DNA of 64,000 bases from positions 1 to 64,000 of the forward strand of contig UQBS01000006.1 of assembly GCA_900539345.1 (NCBI GenBank), written 5' to 3'. Shown here piece by piece: positions 59,414-64,000 of the stretch. The position numbers were made by a program, and so were the translations under genes. The stretch is from an uncultured Coriobacteriaceae bacterium. GTDB lineage: Bacteria; Actinomycetota; Coriobacteriia; Coriobacteriales; UMGS124. The notes below the pieces were generated by a model. The model was not told the DNA's origin. It searched no databases and saw nothing but the letters and a program-made list of their open reading frames with translations. Each line of letters starts with the position of its first letter. Position 1 is the first letter of the stretch.

Positions 59414-61291
59414 TTAGAGAGCATAATCCGAGGGCGCCTCGTGTTCGGCTGACCAGCCGTAATATCCCAGCTCGCGCATGGAATCGTCGCTGCGCAGGAA
59501 GTGCTTTTGGCTTACCTCGCCGTGCGTGCCCTGGTCGGGAGTTGGGTCGTCCCAGGTCACGTCAACGTGGTACCAAGTGCCGTCGATGCACACCATGTTC
59601 CACTGGTGTGCCATGTCCTCACTGCGCACGATGACGCAGGGTACTCCGAGTCGCTCCATAGCAAGCATGAAGGCTTGCGAATACCCTTCGCAGACCGCCG
59701 TCGCATTGGCGAACAGGCCGTATGCCGTGTGTGAGGCGCGCATGTCTTCTTGGTCGTAGGCAACGTGCCGCACGAGCCAGTCGTGCACGGCGAGCACCTG
59801 CGTCGCTGTGTCGGTCTGCGGGTCCACCCAATCGCATGCCCATGCTGCGCCGTCGGTGAGCAGCTGCTTGTTTTGGGCAATCTCGCTGGGGGAGAGGCGG
59901 TATTCTGCCGTGAGGGAGCACACGACGCAGTCCTCGTCGTTTGAGGCGGTGTTGGAAAGAAACGTCGCGCCCATGCTCGCCACATACCCATACCAGGCAG
60001 GATCGAGCATGTCGAAGGCATGGCTGACCTCGCGATAGGTAAGGCGATAGCGCTCAATGCCGTCCAGGCTTGGGGTGCCCTCGTCAAGCAGCTTCTTCCA
60101 GAGTTCTTGTGCCAGCGCCAGGCGCGAGGCTTCGTCTGACCCTGCGATTTTGTCGTAATAGCCTTGCGGGACCTGGGCGGGGGCGTCCCAAGAGGAAACG
60201 CCGCCCGCGCGCATGGCGTCGTCGTTGCACAGGAAGTAAAGCAGCGTTGCCTGCTCGCTTTCCTTGGTGCGCGAGTCCCAGTACAGGTCGACGTGATACC
60301 AGGAGCCGTCGACATTCACGAGGTTCCAATACGTGCCCTCGCCCTCCGGCGCACCGGTGTCACAGAGCACCAAACAGTCGATGCCGAGCTGGTCGAGCAC
60401 AAGCTTGTAGGCGTCGGCGAAGCCCTTGCCCACGGCGTTGCCTTCCACAAGGCACCCGTAGGCGCAGAAGGGCGTGGAGGTGCTGCCCGATACGCCCAGG
60501 CAGCGGGCCTGCAGGGCCTGTGCTGCGGCAAGCGCCACCTCTTCGTCGCTAACCGCGCTGCTGGCCCGTACCTGGGCGACGACCTCGTCAACTGCGGCGT
60601 CTACGCTCTGGGCGTAGGTGGCCTGCAGGTCATCGTCGATGAGATAGCGCAGTTCAAAACCGGTGAGTGTGCATGCATCCTCGTCATCGGCGTTGTCGAG
60701 GTAGTAGTACTCGATGCCGCTCACATAGTCGAGCTTGGCGTCTTGCAGCAGCAGGTCGTAGGCAATCAGAACGTCGCCGACGGTGAGCCCCCTGTCGGTG
60801 AGACCGTCGACCTTGCCTGAGAAATCCCCGGCGGCCTGCGTAAGCAAATCGAGCGCCTCGGACTGGGCGGAAGTGAGCTCGGCATTCGGCCTGCTGTCCT
60901 CGGAGGGGCCGCCTTCTTCGCCCGATTCGGCCTGTGTGCCAGTGGATGCGGGCGCCTCGTCGTCCGAGTTGCCATCTGGACTGGTCGACGGGGCGGCCTC
61001 CTCGTCCGGCTCGGTTTGCTCGGTGGGAGCGGGTGCCTCGTCACTCAGGCCGTCATACTCCGGTGGCTCGCTGTCGCCCGGCGCCTCATCAAGCGAGCAA
61101 CCCGCGGGGATAACGTCGCCCATCAGCTCTGCGGTGACGTCCACCGCGTCGCCTGCCAGCTGTGCGGCGGTGTCAGACACGTCGTTTGCCAGGCGTTGCG
61201 CCGTCTGGCCAATGTGGTGCAGCTCATCGGGTGCGGCGAACGTGAAACCCAGTGCGATTGCTGCTGCCAGTATGATAGGCCAGGGGCGCAT
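59414..61291 (-). CDS. Exported protein with two transglutaminase-like domains, first one degenerate
   Basis: 625 aa. A short N-terminal hydrophobic segment (3-20) acts as signal or anchor. An acidic Pro/Glu/Ser linker follows (about 70-135). Domain 1 (about 245-345) aligns with domain 2 (about 500-590): domain 2 has C534 in AVCEGYSQAF, H562 in AHQWNMV and D577 in YHVDVTW, an intact triad. Domain 1 has Gly (288) and Thr (320) in place of Cys and His, so it cannot be catalytic and may bind substrate. It begins 7 bases after etfA, in its operon by position, which is odd for an exported protein. The Shine-Dalgarno sequence is weak. Confidence 0.8.
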   Translation of the reverse strand: MRPWPIILAAAIALGFTFAAPDELHHIGQTAQRLANDVSDTAAQLAGDAVDVTAELMGDVIPAGCSLDEAPGDSEPPEYDGLSDEAPAPTEQTEPDEEAAPSTSPDGNSDDEAPASTGTQAESGEEGGPSEDSRPNAELTSAQSEALDLLTQAAGDFSGKVDGLTDRGLTVGDVLIAYDLLLQDAKLDYVSGIEYYYLDNADDEDACTLTGFELRYLIDDDLQATYAQSVDAAVDEVVAQVRASSAVSDEEVALAAAQALQARCLGVSGSTSTPFCAYGCLVEGNAVGKGFADAYKLVLDQLGIDCLVLCDTGAPEGEGTYWNLVNVDGSWYHVDLYWDSRTKESEQATLLYFLCNDDAMRAGGVSSWDAPAQVPQGYYDKIAGSDEASRLALAQELWKKLLDEGTPSLDGIERYRLTYREVSHAFDMLDPAWYGYVASMGATFLSNTASNDEDCVVCSLTAEYRLSPSEIAQNKQLLTDGAAWACDWVDPQTDTATQVLAVHDWLVRHVAYDQEDMRASHTAYGLFANATAVCEGYSQAFMLAMERLGVPCVIVRSEDMAHQWNMVCIDGTWYHVDVTWDDPTPDQGTHGEVSQKHFLRSDDSMRELGYYGWSAEHEAPSDYAL

Positions 61292-61298
61292 GATTGAG

Positions 61299-62489
61299 TT
61301 ACCTGTTCTCGAGGCGCGAGACGAGGTCGCGCAGGATTTCGACGCAGTCGCCTACCACGCTGTAGGTGGCATGCCCGAAGATGGGCGCCTCCGGGTCGGA
61401 GTTGATCGCGATGACGCACTGTGCCCCGCCGATGCCGGCCAGGTGCTGGATGGCGCCTGAGACGCCCACGCTCACGAGGAGCCTGGGGGCCACAGACACG
61501 CCGGTCTGACCCACCTGGTGGGGGTATTCGAGCCAGCCTTGCTCAACCAGGGGGCGCGAGCAGCCAAGTTTGGCGCCGATGAGCTCGGCGAGCCTGCTTG
61601 CAAGCGCCAGGTTCTTCTTGGCACCGATGCCACGGCCCACCACGACGAGTACTTCGGCGTCGGCGACCGAGTCATCCTGCGGTGCGGCAAGACGCTCGAG
61701 CACCTCGACGTGGGAGGTTGCCTCGGCAGGTACGCCTACCTGCTCGATTGTCGCGGTGCGCTCGGGGTCGACGACGGGCGCCGCGAGCACGCCGGGGCGC
61801 ACCGTCGCCATCTGGGGGCGGGCGTCGGGGCACACGATGGTTGCCATGAGGTTGCCGCCGAACGTGGGCCGGGTCTGCTGCAGCAGGCGCGTCTCGGGGT
61901 CGATGGCGAGGCCGGTGCAGTCTGCCGTGAGACCGCACCTCACGCGTGCCGCCACGCACGGGGCAAGCTCGCGGCCGAAGGCGGTGGCCCCGAACAGGAC
62001 GATTTCGGGGGAGCGCGCCTCGATGAGGTCGACCATCCAGGTGGCGAAGGACTCGCATGCCCCATCTGCCAGGCGCTTGTCGCTGGCTACAAGGACCTGG
62101 TCGGCCCCGGCTCCCGCAAGCAGCTGCGCCTGTCCCTCAAGCGTCTCCTGGCCTGCGTTGCTTCCCAGCACGGCCACGACGTTGCAGCCCAGCGCATCGG
62201 CCAGGCCGCGGGCAGCGCCCACGAGCTCGAAGGCGACGGGCAACGCCTGTCCGTCGGCAGTCTGGGCAAACACCCATACGTCCTGGCATACTTTCGCGTC
62301 GTCTTGCGCGGACTCGCGCACGATCTCGATGGCGTCGAAGGGGCAAGCGTCCACGCACATGCCGCACAGCACGCAGGCATCATTCACACGTGCGAGCCTG
62401 CCGTCCATCTGAAGCGCCCCTGAGGCGCATGTCCTCACGCATCTGCCGCAACCGCGGCAAGCCTGCGCGTCGATAACGAGTCCCGTCAC
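61299..62489 (-). CDS. etfA: Electron transfer flavoprotein alpha subunit with N-terminal ferredoxin domain
   Basis: 396 aa. The N-terminus carries two complete [4Fe-4S] motifs (C11, C14, C17, C21 and C39, C42, C45, C49). An EtfA domain follows, with the FAD-binding region GRGIGAKKNL, SRPLVEQGWLEYPHQVGQTG and LLVSVGVSGAIQHLAGI. The GTG start overlaps the etfB stop by 4 bases (GTGA). Ferredoxin-tipped EtfA proteins are found in electron-bifurcating lactate dehydrogenase and caffeyl-CoA reductase complexes, where the extra clusters pass electrons to or from ferredoxin. Confidence 0.93.
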   Translation of the reverse strand: MTGLVIDAQACRGCGRCVRTCASGALQMDGRLARVNDACVLCGMCVDACPFDAIEIVRESAQDDAKVCQDVWVFAQTADGQALPVAFELVGAARGLADALGCNVVAVLGSNAGQETLEGQAQLLAGAGADQVLVASDKRLADGACESFATWMVDLIEARSPEIVLFGATAFGRELAPCVAARVRCGLTADCTGLAIDPETRLLQQTRPTFGGNLMATIVCPDARPQMATVRPGVLAAPVVDPERTATIEQVGVPAEATSHVEVLERLAAPQDDSVADAEVLVVVGRGIGAKKNLALASRLAELIGAKLGCSRPLVEQGWLEYPHQVGQTGVSVAPRLLVSVGVSGAIQHLAGIGGAQCVIAINSDPEAPIFGHATYSVVGDCVEILRDLVSRLENR

Positions 62490-63280
62490 AGCCCCATCTC
62501 CTCAAACATCTCGGCGAGCTTGGCCGCCTGCTGGGATGCGTCGCCCTCCACGGGCGTGCAGCCGCCCGACCTCTCAGGGGTGAACGAGCGCACGACTTGC
62601 GTGGGTGACCCCGCAAGGCCGATGCGCGCGGGGTCGGCGCCTACTGCCTGGGCGTTGCGCACTTCCACCGGTCCTTCGCAGCTCCAACGCACCCCGGAGA
62701 TGCTTGGCATGCGCGGTGTGCACACGTCCTTGGCGACGGTGATGACGCAAGGCAGGTCCACGCGCACGATCGCCTCTCCGGCGTCGGTTGCGCGGCAAAG
62801 GGTTAGTTCCTGCTCGTCGGCCGCCACGACCTCCAAGACGTCGGTCACGCAGGGAACGCCGAGCACGCAAGCAAGCTCGGGGCCGATTTGGGCGGTGTCG
62901 CCGTCCACGGCCATTTTGCCACATATGACCAGGTCGGCGTGCCAGCCGTTTTTGGTCAGGTCGGCCAGGCCGCACGACAGGGAATATGAGGTGGCAAGCG
63001 TGTCGGCTCCCGCGAAAGCGCGGTCGGAGAGCAGAAGGCCTCGGTCTGCCCCGCGGGCCAGACAGTCGCGCAGCAGTCGCTCGGTGTCGGGGATGCCCAT
63101 GGACAGGGCGCACACGCGCCCTCCCAGCTGCTCCTTCAGGCGCACGGCGACTTCGAGGGCGGTTTGGTCGAAGGGATTGACGACGCTTTGGCGCCCGTCG
63201 CGTACGAGCGTGTTGGTCACGGGGTCCATCTTCACCTCGGTGGTGGAGGGGACCGCCTTGATGCAAACGACGGTGTTCAT
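62486..63280 (-). CDS. etfB: Electron transfer flavoprotein beta subunit
   Basis: 264 aa. Typical EtfB blocks are VVCIKAVPSTTEVKMD, the VNPFDQTALEVAVRLKE segment seen in bifurcating-type Etf, SMGIPDTERLLRDCLARGADRGLLLSD, and ICGKMAVDGDTAQIGPELA, which lines the nucleotide/flavin site. Its start ATG 63280 lies 3 bases after the stop of the FAD oxidase gene and has AGGAA upstream. It forms the flavin heterodimer with etfA. Confidence 0.95.
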   Translation of the reverse strand: MNTVVCIKAVPSTTEVKMDPVTNTLVRDGRQSVVNPFDQTALEVAVRLKEQLGGRVCALSMGIPDTERLLRDCLARGADRGLLLSDRAFAGADTLATSYSLSCGLADLTKNGWHADLVICGKMAVDGDTAQIGPELACVLGVPCVTDVLEVVAADEQELTLCRATDAGEAIVRVDLPCVITVAKDVCTPRMPSISGVRWSCEGPVEVRNAQAVGADPARIGLAGSPTQVVRSFTPERSGGCTPVEGDASQQAAKLAEMFEEMGL

Positions 63281-63283
63281 CGC

Positions 63284-64000
63284 TTATTCCTGCCTTTCGG
63301 GGGCACAGTCCTGCCCGTCATGGGCGGCCGCGGCATGTGCGGCGACCTCGGCGTCGAGCACGTCGGGCCCAAAGAGGTTGCCCTGCCCCAGGATGCCGCG
63401 GGGGTCGAGGGCGATCTTGGCGCGCGCCATCTCGTGGATGGCCTGCGTGCCGTACATGACCTCGAGGAAGTCGCGCTTGATCTTGCCCACGCCGTGCTCG
63501 GCCGAGACGGCGCCGCCCATGCGGGTGACCTCGCCGGCCCACGACTTGAAGAGCTCCTTACCGCGCGCATAGTCGGCGGCATCGCGCGGAAGCACGTTGA
63601 CATGCAGGTGGTTGTTGCCGATGTGGCCCCACACGGCGCTTTCCAGACCCGCCTCGGCCAGGGTGGCGCGGTACATCTGCACGACCTCGTGCAGGCATGC
63701 GTCGGGCACGGACATGTCGCTTCCGAGCTTGGTGATGGTGGGGTCGGTCTTGCGGCGCTCGTCGATGAGCATGTTCACGCTCTCGGGCACCGCGTGGCGG
63801 AAGAAGCGCTGCGCCTCGCGGTCGAGGTCGGTGCGGGCAACCCAGGTGCGCGACTCGTCGGCGCCCACCTGCTCCATGAGGTCGGCGATTTCCCAAAGCT
63901 CCTCGTAGGCCTTGTCTTCGCTTTGGCAGACGAGTTCCACGAAGATGCAGCAGCGGGCTCCTTCGGGCGTGACGGGCAGGGTTGCGAAGGCACGCGAGGT
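63284..64000 (-). CDS. FAD-linked oxidase, GlcD/lactate dehydrogenase family (N-terminal part outside window)
   Basis: The C-terminal 239 codons of a gene that continues past the right edge. Visible family features are WGHIGNNHLHVNVLPRD (the conserved GHxGxGNxH-type site) and AVSAEHGVGKIKRDFL with the terminal ALDPRGILGQGNLF, all typical of the FAD-oxidase C-terminal domain of glycolate or D-lactate dehydrogenases. The FAD-binding half is not in the window. With etfB and etfA behind it, the whole resembles the Ldh-EtfAB complex that oxidises lactate using NAD with ferredoxin. Other 2-hydroxyacids are possible. Confidence 0.9.
   Translation of the reverse strand, partial: TSRAFATLPVTPEGARCCIFVELVCQSEDKAYEELWEIADLMEQVGADESRTWVARTDLDREAQRFFRHAVPESVNMLIDERRKTDPTITKLGSDMSVPDACLHEVVQMYRATLAEAGLESAVWGHIGNNHLHVNVLPRDAADYARGKELFKSWAGEVTRMGGAVSAEHGVGKIKRDFLEVMYGTQAIHEMARAKIALDPRGILGQGNLFGPDVLDAEVAAHAAAAHDGQDCAPERQE

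Overview
The window is a gene-dense, high-GC (third-position G/C-rich) bacterial chromosome segment with no phage, transposon or CRISPR signal. Three traits together point to the Coriobacteriia (Actinobacteria), most likely Eggerthellaceae: Tat-exported flavoprotein reductases, membrane-anchored LuxR regulators with about 12 helices placed beside them, and a Tat-exported molybdoenzyme with its Fe-S partner and TorD chaperone. This placement rests on gene content and style, not on a marker-gene tree.

Layout. 0-5.4 kb: a partial one-helix surface protein, a membrane protein with a heavily interrupted M28 peptidase domain, and two tandem TrkA/RCK proteins. 5.4-5.8 kb: tRNA-Lys and, on the opposite strand, tRNA-Gly, each with a terminator. 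5.9-15.1 kb: housekeeping genes yqeY, a class B sortase, purF-purM-purN, an RlmD-type rRNA methyltransferase (minus strand) and lysC-asd. 15.2-31.4 kb: an anaerobic-respiration block with a LuxR membrane regulator, two Tat flavoproteins, a FecCD-type ABC importer with its binding protein, a probable double winged-helix protein, a molybdoenzyme/Fe-S/TorD operon and a second LuxR membrane regulator. 31.4-33.5 kb: a Fic protein behind tandem repeats and a strong palindrome, and a two-domain molbindin. 33.8-37.6 kb: two exported proteins, one transglutaminase-like. 37.6-43.5 kb (minus strand): a third LuxR membrane regulator with a third Tat flavoprotein, a lipoprotein and a double-XRE regulator divergent from a PaaK-type ligase. 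45-49.5 kb: a TSCPD protein, an IscR-like Rrf2 regulator, an unrecognised protein and a two-component system. 49.5-55.2 kb: purC, a two-helix protein and a purL fused to its glutaminase. 55.3-64 kb: a small membrane protein, palindromic intergenic repeats, a fused CydDC-type exporter and a minus-strand operon of FAD-linked oxidase (cut by the window edge), etfB, etfA and a two-domain transglutaminase-like protein.

How it fits together. The central block looks like modular anaerobic respiration. Exported reductases (three flavoproteins, one molybdoenzyme) each sit beside a probable membrane-bound one-component LuxR regulator. The metal importer and the molbindin could supply and buffer molybdate or tungstate for the molybdoenzyme, but this link is inference. 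The EtfAB/FAD-oxidase cluster resembles flavin-based lactate (or other 2-hydroxyacid) dehydrogenase modules that exchange electrons with ferredoxin or NAD. None of the four reductases carries its own haem or FMN domain, and no membrane quinol dehydrogenase is encoded here, so their electron supply must lie elsewhere.
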